From: Candidatus Saccharimonadota bacterium
Lineage (GTDB): Bacteria > Patescibacteriota > Saccharimonadia > Saccharimonadales > Saccharimonadaceae
Assembly (NCBI GenBank): GCA_905372305.1
Contig: CAJPOP010000001.1
Coordinates: 496,001-560,000 of the forward strand
Direction of reading: 5' to 3'
Length of the DNA: 64,000 nt
Each line of letters starts with the position of its first letter. Positions within the stretch are counted from its first letter, which is position 1. Shown here piece after piece: positions 33,157-44,470 of the stretch. Made by a program: the position numbers and the translations under genes. The notes below the pieces were generated by a model. That model saw only the letters and a list, made by a program, of their open reading frames with translations. It was not told where the DNA came from and did no database searches.

Positions 33157-33876
33157 ATGAGCGTGTATTCAAACCGGGAAATTTTGGCAGCGATCGAGGA
33201 GGGGACGATCGTCTGTACGCCATTTGATCCGGACAATGTGTCAGAGGCTAGCCTAGATTTTACGCTAGGGCATTATTTTTATAAACAGGAATTTGACGAT
33301 CAGTCAAGCGTTTATAATCCATTTGACGAAGCGGAGGTGGCGCGGTATTTCAAGGGGCCGCTGATGGCGATACCGCACGCCGAGTGGTGCGAACATAACG
33401 GCTTTACGCGGTTTCGTAATATTCCGGATGAGCATCCGATCATTGTACTGCGTCCTGGCGAGCGGATTTTGGCGCATACCCATGAGTTCGTGGGCATTCG
33501 GGCGCATGGCGGCGCGGCCGAGGTGAAGAGCCGCAGCTCGTGGGGCCGTAATGGTGTGGCGGTGTGTTTTGACGCGGGTTGGATCGACCCGGGTTATATC
33601 AATCGGATTACGCTCGAGATTTACAATTTGAACAAGCATGAAAGCGTGGTACTGCCAGTTGGCGAGCGCATCGGGCAATTAATTTTCCACCATACCGGGC
33701 CGGTGGATGGCGGCTACGCCGGCGGACGCGGCGGCATTAGCGGCAAATACCAGCACACCGACGACCTTGCCGAGCTTATCCACAGCTGGCGGCCAGAAAA
33801 AATGCTGCCGCGGGCGTTCAAGGATCAGCGGCACGTACCGGTGGCTATCGCCGGGCTGAGTGAGGGCATCAAATGA
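33157..33876 (+). CDS. dcd: dCTP deaminase/dUTPase family protein
   Basis: A 239-residue protein with the Dcd/dUTPase core: EVKSRSSWGRNGVAV (motif with the phosphate-binding Ser and Arg), FDAGWIDPGYINRITLEIYN, and ERIGQLIFH. It converts dCTP to dUTP, or to dUMP if bifunctional, and so feeds thyA. It is longer than the ~190-residue norm, with an insertion around residues 45-90. AGGAGG lies 7 nt before the ATG. The stop overlaps tmk by ATGA. Confidence 0.88.
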   Translation: MSVYSNREILAAIEEGTIVCTPFDPDNVSEASLDFTLGHYFYKQEFDDQSSVYNPFDEAEVARYFKGPLMAIPHAEWCEHNGFTRFRNIPDEHPIIVLRPGERILAHTHEFVGIRAHGGAAEVKSRSSWGRNGVAVCFDAGWIDPGYINRITLEIYNLNKHESVVLPVGERIGQLIFHHTGPVDGGYAGGRGGISGKYQHTDDLAELIHSWRPEKMLPRAFKDQRHVPVAIAGLSEGIK

Positions 33877-34532
33877 ACCGTCCCGGTCGATACATCGTCA
33901 TCGAGGGCAACGACGGCACGGGCAAGTCAACGCAAGTAGCGAAACTGGCGGAGTATTTTCGGGCGCGCGGGCAGACGGTTTGCGTGGTCGAAGAGCCAGG
34001 CAGCGATGATCCAGAAAAATCAACGCCGATAGCTAACGAACTACGAAACGTCATTAAAAACGGCGATTTGGCGCGGTCGGCGGCCGTTAACGTAGCATTA
34101 TTTTCGGCGGCGCGGCGGGAATTGTGGCGGGAAAAGATTCGGCCGGCTTTAGAGCGCGGGGAGATTGTCCTGAGCGCGCGAAACTATATTTCAACGCTGG
34201 TTTATCAGGGTCAAGCCGAGGGGTATGACGAGGCGGAAATCCTGCGGCTAACAAAATTATTTACCGATGAGAAATATTTGCATCCAGACGTTATGATCGT
34301 TCTGAGTTTGAGTCATGACAAGCGGGCAAAACGAATCGCCATGCGCGGCGAGCTAAAAAATCCCGACACTTTTGAGTCGCGCGGGCAGGATTTTCAAGAG
34401 AAAATCACCAATGGCTATCTGAAAATTGCCAAGGACTACGACATTCCGGTTGTCTTAGCGGATGGAAATGTCGAAGAGGTTCATGATATGCTAATTGATG
34501 AGATTAAGGCAAATGGAGGAATTGATGTTTGA
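33873..34532 (+). CDS. tmk: thymidylate kinase
   Basis: A 219-residue TMP kinase. Walker A GNDGTGKST (residues 11-19), the VVEEPGSD segment (DR/EEP-type motif that meets the dTMP), and ARNYISTLVYQG (the usual DR(Y/F)..S reads ARNYISTL) are visible. It phosphorylates dTMP to dTDP. It starts with an ATGA overlap with dcd, so the two are translationally coupled and catalyse successive parts of the dTTP route. Confidence 0.93.
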   Translation: MNRPGRYIVIEGNDGTGKSTQVAKLAEYFRARGQTVCVVEEPGSDDPEKSTPIANELRNVIKNGDLARSAAVNVALFSAARRELWREKIRPALERGEIVLSARNYISTLVYQGQAEGYDEAEILRLTKLFTDEKYLHPDVMIVLSLSHDKRAKRIAMRGELKNPDTFESRGQDFQEKITNGYLKIAKDYDIPVVLADGNVEEVHDMLIDEIKANGGIDV

Positions 34533-35247
34533 AGAGCTACAAATAGGCAGACTGACACCAGATGAAGTCGACAACAAGACTACACAGGATATCTGTGATA
34601 TATGGTCGGGCGCCAAAAGTCTTACTGATGGAAAGAAGACAGATCCTGGGTTGATGCGTATTATTTATGGTAACAATAGTCCAGACAATTTACGGCGTGA
34701 GGCGTGTAAGTGTGATTCTGGAACTTATGCAGTAAAAAGGCTCGGTAGCGGTTTACTAGCTGCTGCGAGAATTACCATTGTAACGAGTAGGATGGCTCCG
34801 CAATATGGCGATAGTCAAGCGGGTAGGCCTATGTATATGGAGATTTTTGGCGCGAGTGATGATGCTGAAGAGGCTTGGCCAGACTATCTCCAGAGTATGG
34901 TAGATCAGGCACGAAAGGATTTTGGTCGATCTATGGGGAGTAGGGTTACTAAGCTTTGTGCTTACGCCTCTCCTGATGCCGATAAAAGATTTGGTGATGC
35001 TGTTAGGGATATTAATCCTCGTACTTATGAAAAGCATGGTGGAGAGGGAGGGTCGTTCGGTGCTGTAGGCGGAGTGTCTGGGCTTTACTTTCGGCATGAT
35101 GTGGAATTTGAGACTCCTCAGACTAGTCACATACGCAAAGCTCTAAGTAACGCTGCTCGCCCACTACTGGGTGCTTTTAGAAATCCACTCGGTAGTCCTG
35201 TTCCAGCTCGCACTGGGTCTACCGAAGAAGTACCAGTCCCCGCCTAA
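34525..35247 (+). CDS. hypothetical protein downstream of tmk
   Basis: A 240-residue soluble protein, no recognised family. A middle section (GLLAAARITIVTSRM, then PMYMEIFGASDDAEEAWPDY) has the alternating pattern of a beta-alpha-beta enzyme fold, loosely acetyltransferase-like, but I would not assign one. The ATG 34525 is 7 nt after GGAGGA and lies inside the last codons of tmk (8-nt overlap). Codon choice (many GGT, ATT, GTT, AGG) looks different from dcd and tmk, hinting at a separate origin. The C-terminal ~30 residues are P/G/S-rich. Confidence 0.6.
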   Translation: MFEELQIGRLTPDEVDNKTTQDICDIWSGAKSLTDGKKTDPGLMRIIYGNNSPDNLRREACKCDSGTYAVKRLGSGLLAAARITIVTSRMAPQYGDSQAGRPMYMEIFGASDDAEEAWPDYLQSMVDQARKDFGRSMGSRVTKLCAYASPDADKRFGDAVRDINPRTYEKHGGEGGSFGAVGGVSGLYFRHDVEFETPQTSHIRKALSNAARPLLGAFRNPLGSPVPARTGSTEEVPVPA

Positions 35248-35269
35248 GAATAAATCCCCGTAAAACCCC

Positions 35270-35298
35270 TTGATTTTATTGACGATCTCCGTCATAAT
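35270..35298 (+). promoter_or_regulatory. promoter of rpoB-rpoC and 130-nt leader
   Basis: TTGATT (35270-35275), 17-nt spacer, CATAAT (35293-35298). The leader to the GTG at 35431 can form ATTCAT/ATGAAT and, alternatively, GTGGTT/AACCAC pairings, so it may be structured. AGGAG (35415-35419) is the ribosome site. Confidence 0.6.
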
Positions 35299-35430
35299 GA
35301 GTATTTAGAGAAGTAGTGTATTCATGGCGGGTGAAAATTGCGAGCGGGCAAATCGTGGTTTTAGGCTATGAATTAGAGATCTTCACGGCCGTCTATTAAC
35401 CACTAAACAAAGCGAGGAGTGTTTACGCCT

Positions 35431-38400
35431 GTGGCAAAAAAACCATCCACAAGCAGCGATCGCGTCTATTTCACCTCTGGTGATAACGCCCTGCCGCTGC
35501 CAAACCTAATCGCTCACCAAAAAGATTCTTGGCGCTGGTTCGTCGAGGAAGGTTTGAGCGAAATATTTTCAGAAATTAATCCAATTGACGATTACACTGG
35601 TCAAAAATTGTCGCTAAGATTTGGTAAATATTATTTTGGCGAACCAAAATCCACCGACCAATTTGCTAAAGAAAACAACTTGACATTTGAAGCGCCGCTG
35701 CACGCCACAGTGGAATTGACCAATAAAACCTCCGGCGTGGTTGAGGAACAGGAAATTTATCTGGGCGACTATCCGTGGATGACTGACCGCGGTACGTATA
35801 TCATTAACGGCACGGAGCGCGTGGTCGTTAGCCAGTTGATTCGCTCGGCAGGCGTATTCTTTACGGCTGATACAATCAACGGAAGAAGATTCTACGGCGC
35901 TAAAATGATTCCAGGCCGCGGCGCTTGGCTGGAGCTGGAGACAGCACCAAACGGCGTAATTTACGTAAAAATTGACCGGCGGCGCAAGATGCCGATTACC
36001 ACTCTGCTGCGAGCATTAGGCTATCCAAAAACCAGCGAAATTAAAGAATTATTTACCGACATTGACACCGGCGATGTGAAATATATCGAGGAGACGCTGG
36101 ATAAAGACTCGGCCCGCGGCGCAAACGAAGCGCTAATCGAGGTTTACCGCCGCCTGCGGCCGGGCGATTTGGCGACGGTCGATAACGCCCGCCAGATGAT
36201 TGAGCGGATGTTCTTTGATTTCAAGCGGTTTGATTATTCCCGGGTTGGCCGTTACAAACTAAACCAGCGCCTAGGCTTGGACGTAGCTAACACGATAGAA
36301 AACCGCACATTCCAGATGAGCGATTTGGTAGCAATCATCCGCGAGCTGATCCGGCTTAACAATACCCAAGAACCAGCCGACGACATCGACTCGCTTAGTA
36401 ACCGGCGTATTAAACTAGTCGGCGAATTGGTTGCCCGCCAGTTCCGCGTGGGTATGCTGCGCATGCAGCGCAACGCCATGGATCGGATGAGCGTGGCAGA
36501 TTTGGAAAACGTTACGCCAAGCCAATTGATCAACGCCCGCCCGGTGGTCGCTGCGGTACGCGAATTCTTTACCAGCTCGCAGCTAAGCCAGTTGATGGAC
36601 GAGGTTAACCCGTTGTCAGAACTCAGCCACAAGCGCCGACTGAGTTCCATGGGGCCTGGCGGTTTGAGCCGCGAACGCGCTGGCTTCGACGTGCGCGACG
36701 CTCACCCAACGCACTACGGCCGCATTTGTTCGGTGGAAACGCCGGAAGGCGCTAACGTCGGTCTGGTGCTAAATTTGGCGACCTATGCCAAGGTTAACGA
36801 ATACGGATTTATTGAAACGCCATATCTTCGCGTCAAAGACGGCCGGGTGACCGACGAAATTGTCTACCTGGACGCCTCGCAGGAACTGGGCGAAGTCATC
36901 GCTGACGCCGGCGAAATCCTGAATGAAGACGGCACTTTCCGCGATGAGCGCGTTAATGCCCGCAATAACATGCAGCCATCGCAAGTTGACGCCACCCAGG
37001 TCACTTTCATGGACGCAGCGCACCGCCAGATCTTAGGCTCAACCGCGGCGTTAGTGCCATTTATCGAAAAAAACCGCATCGACCGAAGTTTGACCGGATC
37101 AAACATGCAGCGGCAGGCCGTGCCTTTGCTTATGCCGCAGCCAGCGACAGTCGGCACTGGCATCGAGCGCGACGTAGCAAAGAATAGCGGACATCTGATT
37201 TTAGCAGAAGCTGACGGCGAAGTTGTTAAAGCCGATGCCGATGAAGTTCATGTCAAATATGCCGATGGTGTTAAAATTTACGAATTGCGCCATTTTGTTA
37301 AGAATAATGACGACCGCTGCTATAACCAAAAAACGCGCGTTAACCGCGGCGATCGCGTAGAAAAAGGCGATGTCTTAATCGAGGGCGCATCAATCGCCGA
37401 GGGAGAAATCGCGCTGGGCCGCAACTTGCTGGTCGCTTTCATGCCATGGGGCGGCTACAATATGGACGACGCCGTGATTCTGAGCCGGCGCCTAGTACAG
37501 GACGACGAATTAACCAGTATTAATATTAAAGATTACAATGTTGAAGTCCGCGAAACCAAGCTGGGGCCGGAAATCGTCACCCGCGACATTCCGAACGTAT
37601 CGGAAGACAGTCTGCGCCACTTGGATGAAAACGGTATCGTACAGATCGGTTCCGAAGTAAAAGCCGGCGACGTACTGGTCGGTAAAATTACGCCGAAGGG
37701 CGAGCAGGAACTTTCGAGCGAGGAGCGATTACTACGGGCCATCTTCGGCGAAAAAGCTAAGGACGTACGCGATACGTCGCAGCGCATGAACAATGCTGGC
37801 GGCGGCAAGGTTGTCGGCGTCAAGATCTTTAGCCGGGAAAACGGCCACGAATTGAAAGCTGGCGTCTTAATGCAAATTCAGATCTTCGTCGCGCAGCTGC
37901 GCAAGATTAGCGTCGGCGACAAGATGGCAGGACGCCATGGCAATAAGGGCGTCGTCGCTAAGATTTTACCGGTGGAAGACATGCCGTTCATGGAAGACGG
38001 TACGCCAGTTGATGTGATTTTGAACCCGCTGGGCGTGCCAAGCCGCATGAACCTGGGACAGTTGTTCGAAACGCACTTAGGGATGGCAGCCAGGGCTTTA
38101 GGCTACCGCGTAGCAACACCGTCGTTTAACGGCGTTAGCGACCAGCAAATTTCCGACGAACTGGAAAAAGCAGGTTTTGCCCGCGACGGCAAGAGCCAAT
38201 TGTTTGACGGCCGCACTGGCGAGGCGTTTGAAGAGCGCACTACGGTCGGCGTCATGCACATGATCAAGCTGCACCACATGGTCTCTGATAAAATTCATGC
38301 TCGTTCGACTGGCCCGTACACCATGGTCACCCAGCAGCCGCTCGGCGGCAAGGCCCAGAATGGCGGCCAGCGCCTCGGCGAAATGGAGGTGTGGGCATTG

Positions 38401-38784
38401 GAAGCCTACGGCGCCGCTTCGACGCTACAAGAAATGCTAACCATCAAGTCCGACGATGTCTACGGCCGCGCCAAAGCGTACGAATCGATCATTAAGAGCG
38501 AGCCGATTGTCGGGCCGAAGCTGCCAGAGTCATTCAATGTGCTAGTCAAGGAATTGCAAGGATTAGGACTCAGGGTTGATTTAATTGACGATGACGATAC
38601 GGTTGATGCTGAACATGTCATCGCTTCAAGCGGCCCGGCCGATAAAACCGTACCGCAAAACGCAAACGACGATGATGACGACGATCAGATTTATCTGGAC
38701 GAATCAGATGATATCGGCGACATTAATGACGGCGTCAGCGTACAAGATATTGATGAAGTAGAAGAAATAAAGGAGGAGGCGTAA
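35431..38784 (+). CDS. rpoB: RNA polymerase beta subunit
   Basis: An 1117-residue beta subunit. The rifampicin region is conserved ([26 protein letters not shown]), with the equivalents of D516, H526 and S531 all present. [13 protein letters not shown] and the C-terminal [12 protein letters not shown] are also intact. I start at GTG 35431 (M-A-K-K-P..), 11 nt after AGGAG, because a GTG at 35419 overlaps the ribosome site itself. After the core, ~50 residues form an acidic tail (for example [16 protein letters not shown]). rpoC follows after 1 nt. Confidence 0.97.
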   Translation: MAKKPSTSSDRVYFTSGDNALPLPNLIAHQKDSWRWFVEEGLSEIFSEINPIDDYTGQKLSLRFGKYYFGEPKSTDQFAKENNLTFEAPLHATVELTNKTSGVVEEQEIYLGDYPWMTDRGTYIINGTERVVVSQLIRSAGVFFTADTINGRRFYGAKMIPGRGAWLELETAPNGVIYVKIDRRRKMPITTLLRALGYPKTSEIKELFTDIDTGDVKYIEETLDKDSARGANEALIEVYRRLRPGDLATVDNARQMIERMFFDFKRFDYSRVGRYKLNQRLGLDVANTIENRTFQMSDLVAIIRELIRLNNTQEPADDIDSLSNRRIKLVGELVARQFRVGMLRMQRNAMDRMSVADLENVTPSQLINARPVVAAVREFFTSSQLSQLMDEVNPLSELSHKRRLSSMGPGGLSRERAGFDVRDAHPTHYGRICSVETPEGANVGLVLNLATYAKVNEYGFIETPYLRVKDGRVTDEIVYLDASQELGEVIADAGEILNEDGTFRDERVNARNNMQPSQVDATQVTFMDAAHRQILGSTAALVPFIEKNRIDRSLTGSNMQRQAVPLLMPQPATVGTGIERDVAKNSGHLILAEADGEVVKADADEVHVKYADGVKIYELRHFVKNNDDRCYNQKTRVNRGDRVEKGDVLIEGASIAEGEIALGRNLLVAFMPWGGYNMDDAVILSRRLVQDDELTSINIKDYNVEVRETKLGPEIVTRDIPNVSEDSLRHLDENGIVQIGSEVKAGDVLVGKITPKGEQELSSEERLLRAIFGEKAKDVRDTSQRMNNAGGGKVVGVKIFSRENGHELKAGVLMQIQIFVAQLRKISVGDKMAGRHGNKGVVAKILPVEDMPFMEDGTPVDVILNPLGVPSRMNLGQLFETHLGMAARALGYRVATPSFNGVSDQQISDELEKAGFARDGKSQLFDGRTGEAFEERTTVGVMHMIKLHHMVSDKIHARSTGPYTMVTQQPLGGKAQNGGQRLGEMEVWALEAYGAASTLQEMLTIKSDDVYGRAKAYESIIKSEPIVGPKLPESFNVLVKELQGLGLRVDLIDDDDTVDAEHVIASSGPADKTVPQNANDDDDDDQIYLDESDDIGDINDGVSVQDIDEVEEIKEEA

Positions 38785-38785
38785 G

Positions 38786-41700
38786 ATGGCGCAATTTGCA
38801 TTTAACGCCACAGGTATTAGCGATTTTAACGCGGTACGCTTGGTGGTTGCCAGCCCGGAAGATATCCTAAAGTGGAGCCACGGCGAAGTCACTAAACCGG
38901 AAACGATTAACTACCGCACCCAAAAGCCAGAGCGCGACGGCTTGTTCTGCGAGCGAATCTTTGGCCCGGTCAAGGACATCAATCCGCATGATTCCAAGCT
39001 CAAGGGCGTGCGCTCGCGCGAAGCTGCCGTCGATAAAAACGGCGAACTGGTCACCAAATCAATCGTCCGCCGCGAGCGCATGGGCCACATTCAACTGGCC
39101 GCACCAGTGGCGCACATCTGGTTTATGCGCGGCACGCCGAGTGCCATGAGCCAACTGCTAGGCATGACTGTCCGCAACATTGAGAAAATCGTTTACTTTG
39201 CCACGTACGTTATTCTGAGCGTTGACGAAGAAACTCGCAATCAATACCTGGCAGACTTGGAAGCGGAAACTGATCTGGCTCGTAAAGCTATAAAGCTCCG
39301 CTACGAAAAAATGGCGGAAGAAGACAGCGCTGATACCAAGCAGCTAGCCAAGGAACAGAGCCGCGAAGTTGATGAGCTGGAAGAAAATTACATTGGCAAG
39401 AAATCTCAATTGGAGAGCTTGAATAAGGGCGCGCTGATTTCAGAGACTGAATATCGCAATTTGCCGGAAGAATACGACGAGCTGATTGAGGTTGGCATGG
39501 GTGCGAGCGCGGTGAAGGCGCTGCTCGATGAAATCGACCTGCCGAAGCTCATCGCTAAATTGACCGAAGAAGCCGAGGGCGCGAAAGGCCAGCGGCAGAA
39601 GAAATTGCTCAAACGCCTGAAAATGCTGGAAAGTATGGAAACTGCCGGCATTAAGCCGTCCAGCCTATGCATGACCGTTCTGCCAGTGATTCCTCCGGAT
39701 CTTCGCCCGATGGTGGCTCTAAGCGGCGGCCGGTTCGCGACATCAGACTTGAATGATCTGTACCGCCGGATTATCAACCGTAATAACCGCTTGAAAAAGT
39801 TGGTTGAGTTGAATGCGCCGGAAGTTATTCAGCGCAATGAAAAGCGCATGTTGCAGGAGGCAGTAGACGCTTTGATTGACAATTCAGCGTCGCGCGGCCG
39901 GGCGGTCAGTTCGACTGGCGGTCGCCGCAGCTTGAAGAGCTTGAGCGACATGCTAAAGGGTAAGCAAGGCCGCTTCCGCCAGAACCTGCTCGGTAAACGC
40001 GTCGACTATTCTGGCCGTTCGGTGATCGTGGTTGGTCCAAAATTGAAGATTCACCAATGCGGTTTGCCGAAGCAAATGGCGCTGGAACTGTTCAAGCCGT
40101 TTGTTATCAGCTGGTTGATTAAGAATGAATTTGCCCATAACATCCGCTCAGCTTCACGCCTAATTGAGGCTGGCGAGGCAGTGGTTTGGGACGCGCTTGA
40201 TTCAGCAATTGAAGGTAAGTACGTGCTGCTTAACCGCGCGCCAAGCTTGCACCGCTTGTCAATTCAAGCTTTCCAGCCAGTTCTGGTCGAAGGCAAAGCG
40301 ATTCAGTTGCACCCGCTGGTGGCGAACGGATTTAACGCCGATTACGATGGCGACCAGATGGCGGTTCACTTGCCGCTATCGAAGGAAGCTCAAGCCGAGG
40401 CGCGCGACCTGATGAGCGCCACCAACAACCTGCTGAAACCTGCCGACGGTTCGCCGGTGCTTAACATCGGTCAGGATATCGTGCTGGGTAACTATTACTT
40501 AACCTACGACAAGCCAGCCGCGCAAACAGATAACATCAAATCGTACAGCTCGGTTTACGAAGCGGAAATGGCATATGACAACGGCGTAATTCATTTGCAA
40601 ACGCCAATTCGTATTTTCGCCAAAGGCGCGATACGTAACACGACACTGGGCCGCGTCTTCTTCAATGAAATGCTGCCGGAGGATTTTCCGTACGACAATA
40701 ACGTCCAGTCAAAGAAACAATTGAAGAAAGTTTTGGCGCAAATATTTAACAAATACGGCGCCGAGGAAACTGCCAAAATCGCCGACCGCATGAAAGGCCA
40801 AGCCTTCCGCTTCGCCACGACTGCTGCCGTATCCACCGGCATGACCGACTACGTGCACTTTGACGAAATACCTGAGTTTGTGGCTGAAGGGGACGCCAAG
40901 GCTGCTTTGATTTCTGATCAATTCGACCAAGGTCTGATCACCGAGGATGAACGCTACAACTTGACGGTGAATGCCTGGCGAAACGTTGATAATAAGATCA
41001 CTGCTTTCTTAAAAGACCAGTTGGCACACATGGATACCAGCATCTCGGTGATGGTTAACTCCGGCGCCCGCGGCGACATCTCCAACGTGAAGCTAGCCAG
41101 CGCCATGATCGGCATTCAGGTGGATGCCGCCAACCGCGAAATTGAGCTGCCAATTCGTAGCTCCTACACCGGTGGTCTGTCCAGCCTTGAAGCCTTCGTG
41201 GCAACACGTGGTGCGCGTAAAGGTTTGATCGATACGGCGCTTAAGACTGCCGACTCGGGATATCTGACCCGGCGTTTGGTAGATGTGGCGCAAGACGTCT
41301 TTACAGTTGAAGACGAGGTTGGCGATGACGAGGGTTACGCAATTTACCGTTCAGAAACTGAAGAAACGATGATCGACTTCTCGAACCGCTTGGCTGGTCG
41401 TTACGCTGCTGAGACGATTCCAGGTCACGTCAATAAGGACGAATTAATCACTCGGGAAATCGCTGACTCAATTGACGATGATGAAAGCATCCAGAGTGTC
41501 AATATCCAATCAGTTCTGTCAACAAATAACCTAAACGGTATTCCGCAGCGCAGCTACGGTGTTGACATGTCAACTGGTAAATTGGTTGATAAGCATCAGC
41601 CAGTCGGTGTTATCGCGGCTCAGTCAGTCGGTGAGCCAGGTACTCAGTTGACCCTGCGTACTTTCCACAACTCCGGTGTGGCCGGTGGTGACATCACCCA

Positions 41701-42631
41701 GGGTCTGCCGCGTGTTGAAGAATTGTTCGAGGCGCGCACACCAAAGGGTCAGGCATATGTTACGGAAATTGCTGGCCTGGTCGACGTTTGGGAAGATGGC
41801 AAAAAGTACATCGTCCAAGTTACCCCAGAATCCGGCAAAGTTGAGCGCTTGCCGCTGGATGGCCGAACCATCGTGGTCAAGGCCGGTTCAAGCGTCAAGG
41901 CTGGCGACGTGCTGGCAACTGGCGAAGATGACACTCGTCCGCTGGTCGCACCATTTGACGGCGTGGTTGAAGCGGCGGAAGACACCTTGGTTATCGCTGC
42001 TGAAGCTGGCGCACCAGCTCGTTACGAAATCCCAGGCACTATGCAATTGGTTGTTAAGGCTAACGACGTTGTCGAAGCTGGCGACCGATTGACGGCCGGT
42101 TCATTGAACCTACACGACTTGATGCGCCTGAAGGGTGTCGAGGCCACGCAGCGCTACATCATTAACGAAGTCCTGCGCATTTACGCCGCTCAGGGTCAAG
42201 ACGTGGCCGACAAGCACCTGGAGATCATCGTTCGCCAGATGTTCAGCCGTGTCCAGATTGAAGATGCGGGTGATAGCGACTTTGTGACTGGCGACATAGT
42301 CTCTAAGGCTGCGGTGGTGAACACCAACAAGCAACTGGCGGCTGAGAGCAAGAACCTCATCAGTTACACCCAGTTGCTACTCGGTATCACCAAGGTGTCC
42401 ATCTGGAGCGACTCATGGCTATCCGCTGCGTCCTTCCAGGACACCACTCGCGTGCTGATCAATGCTGCCGTCTCGGGTCGCGCTGACCACTTGCATGGCC
42501 TCAAAGAAAACGTCATCATCGGCCGCAAGATTCCAGTAGGAACGGGTGCTGTCGAAGAAACGGAAACCGACGAGCCAAGCGAGGATGAGTTCGCTGATAG
42601 TCAGGAAGAGGAATTAGCTGTAGCCGCATAA
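38786..42631 (+). CDS. rpoC: RNA polymerase beta' subunit lacking zinc sites
   Basis: A 1281-residue beta' subunit with the catalytic [12 protein letters not shown] (three Mg-binding Asp) and the trigger-loop region ([19 protein letters not shown]). Both zinc sites are lost without indels. In the N-terminal zipper region, where E. coli has CLCGK..CEKCG, this protein has PHDSK..VDKNG. At the second site, the E. coli-type DDCG reads DEVG, and CDTDFGVCAHC reads [12 protein letters not shown] short acidic tail ends the protein. GGAGGAGG precedes the ATG. It is co-transcribed with rpoB. Confidence 0.97.
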   Translation: MAQFAFNATGISDFNAVRLVVASPEDILKWSHGEVTKPETINYRTQKPERDGLFCERIFGPVKDINPHDSKLKGVRSREAAVDKNGELVTKSIVRRERMGHIQLAAPVAHIWFMRGTPSAMSQLLGMTVRNIEKIVYFATYVILSVDEETRNQYLADLEAETDLARKAIKLRYEKMAEEDSADTKQLAKEQSREVDELEENYIGKKSQLESLNKGALISETEYRNLPEEYDELIEVGMGASAVKALLDEIDLPKLIAKLTEEAEGAKGQRQKKLLKRLKMLESMETAGIKPSSLCMTVLPVIPPDLRPMVALSGGRFATSDLNDLYRRIINRNNRLKKLVELNAPEVIQRNEKRMLQEAVDALIDNSASRGRAVSSTGGRRSLKSLSDMLKGKQGRFRQNLLGKRVDYSGRSVIVVGPKLKIHQCGLPKQMALELFKPFVISWLIKNEFAHNIRSASRLIEAGEAVVWDALDSAIEGKYVLLNRAPSLHRLSIQAFQPVLVEGKAIQLHPLVANGFNADYDGDQMAVHLPLSKEAQAEARDLMSATNNLLKPADGSPVLNIGQDIVLGNYYLTYDKPAAQTDNIKSYSSVYEAEMAYDNGVIHLQTPIRIFAKGAIRNTTLGRVFFNEMLPEDFPYDNNVQSKKQLKKVLAQIFNKYGAEETAKIADRMKGQAFRFATTAAVSTGMTDYVHFDEIPEFVAEGDAKAALISDQFDQGLITEDERYNLTVNAWRNVDNKITAFLKDQLAHMDTSISVMVNSGARGDISNVKLASAMIGIQVDAANREIELPIRSSYTGGLSSLEAFVATRGARKGLIDTALKTADSGYLTRRLVDVAQDVFTVEDEVGDDEGYAIYRSETEETMIDFSNRLAGRYAAETIPGHVNKDELITREIADSIDDDESIQSVNIQSVLSTNNLNGIPQRSYGVDMSTGKLVDKHQPVGVIAAQSVGEPGTQLTLRTFHNSGVAGGDITQGLPRVEELFEARTPKGQAYVTEIAGLVDVWEDGKKYIVQVTPESGKVERLPLDGRTIVVKAGSSVKAGDVLATGEDDTRPLVAPFDGVVEAAEDTLVIAAEAGAPARYEIPGTMQLVVKANDVVEAGDRLTAGSLNLHDLMRLKGVEATQRYIINEVLRIYAAQGQDVADKHLEIIVRQMFSRVQIEDAGDSDFVTGDIVSKAAVVNTNKQLAAESKNLISYTQLLLGITKVSIWSDSWLSAASFQDTTRVLINAAVSGRADHLHGLKENVIIGRKIPVGTGAVEETETDEPSEDEFADSQEEELAVAA

Positions 42632-42653
42632 GCCAACCAGCTTTCTTTCTCAG

Positions 42654-42685
42654 AAAACCGCTCCAATGGATAGGGGGCGGTTTTT
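42654..42685 (+). terminator. terminator after rpoC
   Basis: AAAACCGC (42654-42661) pairs with GCGGTTTT (42677-42684), with an inner CC/GG pair, followed by more T. Confidence 0.85.
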
Positions 42686-42718
42686 CTATAAGAGCCGCGC
42701 GAAAGAGACGGCAAAAAT

Positions 42719-42747
42719 TTGACACGTAAACATAGCTAGGTAATAAT
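42719..42747 (+). promoter_or_regulatory. promoter of the alpha/beta hydrolase gene
   Basis: A consensus -35 TTGACA (42719-42724) with TAATAAT at 42741-42747, 16-17 nt away. The -10 ends 6-7 nt before the ATG, so the transcript is probably leaderless. Confidence 0.6.
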
Positions 42748-42753
42748 AAATGT

Positions 42754-43758
42754 ATGCGTGAAGTATTTTTGTCGGAAACTATACCGCAAAAAGACTGGCA
42801 GCAGACACCGCCGCCAGACGGCTGGGATAAAGTTGTTTGCGGCAGAATAAAAGCCGACAACGGCCTGGGTATCTATATAGCTGATGCCCGCCAGAAAGAC
42901 GACCCCAGAAAAAACGATAGAAACACGACCGTCATCTTACCCCCATGGGCGGACGGTACGTATCATAATCCTATATCCCAGGCTCGAGCGAAAGTTACCG
43001 CAGCGCTAGAGAATGGGTTAGTGATATACATAGACAATCCAGGAGTTGAGCTTGAAACGCCGCGCATGGATAAAGATGTCCGCTGGGCGCTTTGTCAAGG
43101 CAATTTCGAACCTGGCGCCGTAAAGCAGTGGGATGCTATCAGCCAAGCACTAGACGGTGCTGGCTTGGATTTTAACGCAATTAACCGCGTTATAGGCTAT
43201 TCGCTTGGCGCCCACGTTGCGGCGGCGATTGCCCGGACTGCACCGGGGGAAGTGTATCTGGATCGGCTTGATTTATGGGAAGCAGCTGGTCTTAGTAAGG
43301 ATTATAAAAACGGCTTGGCTGGTTTCTGTAAATTTGTTGGCAATTTCCTGCAGCACGGCAGCGACCAATGTCCAGAGATATTACAAATAAATCCTAATTG
43401 GGCAGCTGAACTACGCGAAATTGACCTCAAATCTACCTTAGCCAAGCTTGCTATTCGCCGAACAGCTGGGCTAGCTTGCTACCCGATAGCGATCAACCGC
43501 CATAATATTGCGAAAACAATCGTTGAGGCGAAAGGTAGGAAAGATCCCGCAATCGACGGCGATACAACGGTGACTGTCCTAAACGGTACAGAAAGCTTGA
43601 TTAGTCCCAGCAATTGCAACGACCGCTTAGCACAGCGCCTAGCTCATGCCGGATTAAAGATCGCCAGATTTGAATCAGAGGGCGGCGTCCACGCCTCGCA
43701 GGATAATCTAGGCTGGTGGTCTGATGTACAGCAGCAAGTTGTCATCAGTATTTCATAG
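42754..43758 (+). CDS. alpha/beta hydrolase
   Basis: A 334-residue protein with the nucleophile elbow GYSLGAHVAAAIA (Ser about residue 151) and a likely catalytic His in GGVHASQDNLGWW near the C-terminus; VTVLNGTESLI probably carries the acid residue region. No signal peptide, so cytoplasmic. The substrate is unknown. It stands between rpoC and the rpsL-rpsG unit, places that are usually adjacent, and has its own promoter after the rpoC terminator. Confidence 0.72.
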   Translation: MREVFLSETIPQKDWQQTPPPDGWDKVVCGRIKADNGLGIYIADARQKDDPRKNDRNTTVILPPWADGTYHNPISQARAKVTAALENGLVIYIDNPGVELETPRMDKDVRWALCQGNFEPGAVKQWDAISQALDGAGLDFNAINRVIGYSLGAHVAAAIARTAPGEVYLDRLDLWEAAGLSKDYKNGLAGFCKFVGNFLQHGSDQCPEILQINPNWAAELREIDLKSTLAKLAIRRTAGLACYPIAINRHNIAKTIVEAKGRKDPAIDGDTTVTVLNGTESLISPSNCNDRLAQRLAHAGLKIARFESEGGVHASQDNLGWWSDVQQQVVISIS

Positions 43759-43833
43759 CTTCGCTGCTGGTAAAACAACGTCTTTCGCTAACAATTTTTT
43801 AGATCTTTTTGGATAGCAATCTTACCCAAAGTG

Positions 43834-44054
43834 TGCTATAATAGAAGTAGAGTTTCCTCTTTTCGGGGCGCGCGGTGGTTTGAATGTGTACAGACCGAAT
43901 GCTCGGCAGAAAAGGTATAGACACGGGGCGGAGTTGCTGAATCCAAACCGTAGGCGCTAAGAGAAGCTGGTTTTTGCGTGCAAAACCGCACCAGCCCACT
44001 CTGCGCTACCAGGCGAATTGCCATAAATCACTAATTCAACCAAGGAGAAATTGG
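43834..44054 (+). ncRNA. long structured leader of rpsL-rpsG
   Basis: TGC-TATAAT (43837-43842) starts a leader of about 205 nt. GGTTTG (43877-43882) pairs with CAAACC (43944-43949), flanked by GCGC pairs. CCGA (43895-43898) pairs with TCGG (43903-43906). GCTGGT plus TTTTGC (43966-43977) pairs with GCAAAA and ACCAGC (43980-43995). It has no T-run terminator. A ribosomal-protein binding site for feedback (S7 or S12) is the simplest guess; I cannot match it to a known leader class. The preceding 43759-43833 holds no gene. Confidence 0.55.
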
Positions 44055-44468
44055 ATGCCAACTATCAACCAATTGGTGCGCAAGCCGCGCCAAACGGCTA
44101 AGAAAAAGTCCAAGTCGCCAGCACTGGGTCGCATTCACAACGCCCTGAAAACGCGTTACTATGACCAAAATGCACCGCTCAAGCGTGGTGTATGTGTGCG
44201 TGTGACGACCAAGACGCCAAAGAAACCAAACTCAGCTTTGCGTAAAGTTGCCCGCGTGAAACTAAACAACGGCTATGAAGTCTGGGCCTACATCGGCGGT
44301 GAAGGCCATAACTTGCAGGAGCACGCTGTGGTCTTGATCCGCGGCGGCCGCGTGCCTGACCTTCCGGGTGTGCGTTACCACATCGTCCGCGGTGCGTTGG
44401 ACCTCCAGGGTGTCAACAACCGCAAGCGGGGCCGTTCGAAGTACGGTACTAAGAAAGGGGATAAGTAA
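44055..44468 (+). CDS. rpsL: ribosomal protein S12
   Basis: A 137-residue S12 with the decoding-site loops [14 protein letters not shown] (streptomycin region, Lys43 equivalent present) and [16 protein letters not shown]. The start at ATG 44055 (M-P-T-I-N-Q-L) is set by AAGGAG; the in-frame extension upstream belongs to the leader. rpsG follows after 2 nt. Confidence 0.97.
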   Translation: MPTINQLVRKPRQTAKKKSKSPALGRIHNALKTRYYDQNAPLKRGVCVRVTTKTPKKPNSALRKVARVKLNNGYEVWAYIGGEGHNLQEHAVVLIRGGRVPDLPGVRYHIVRGALDLQGVNNRKRGRSKYGTKKGDK

Positions 44469-44470
44469 TA

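Noticed and set aside
43843..44054. tRNA, tmRNA or 6S RNA in the rpsL leader
   Set aside because: No cloverleaf or TTCGA arm and no tag-peptide frame; it is directly joined to rpsL with a ribosome site, so it is a leader.
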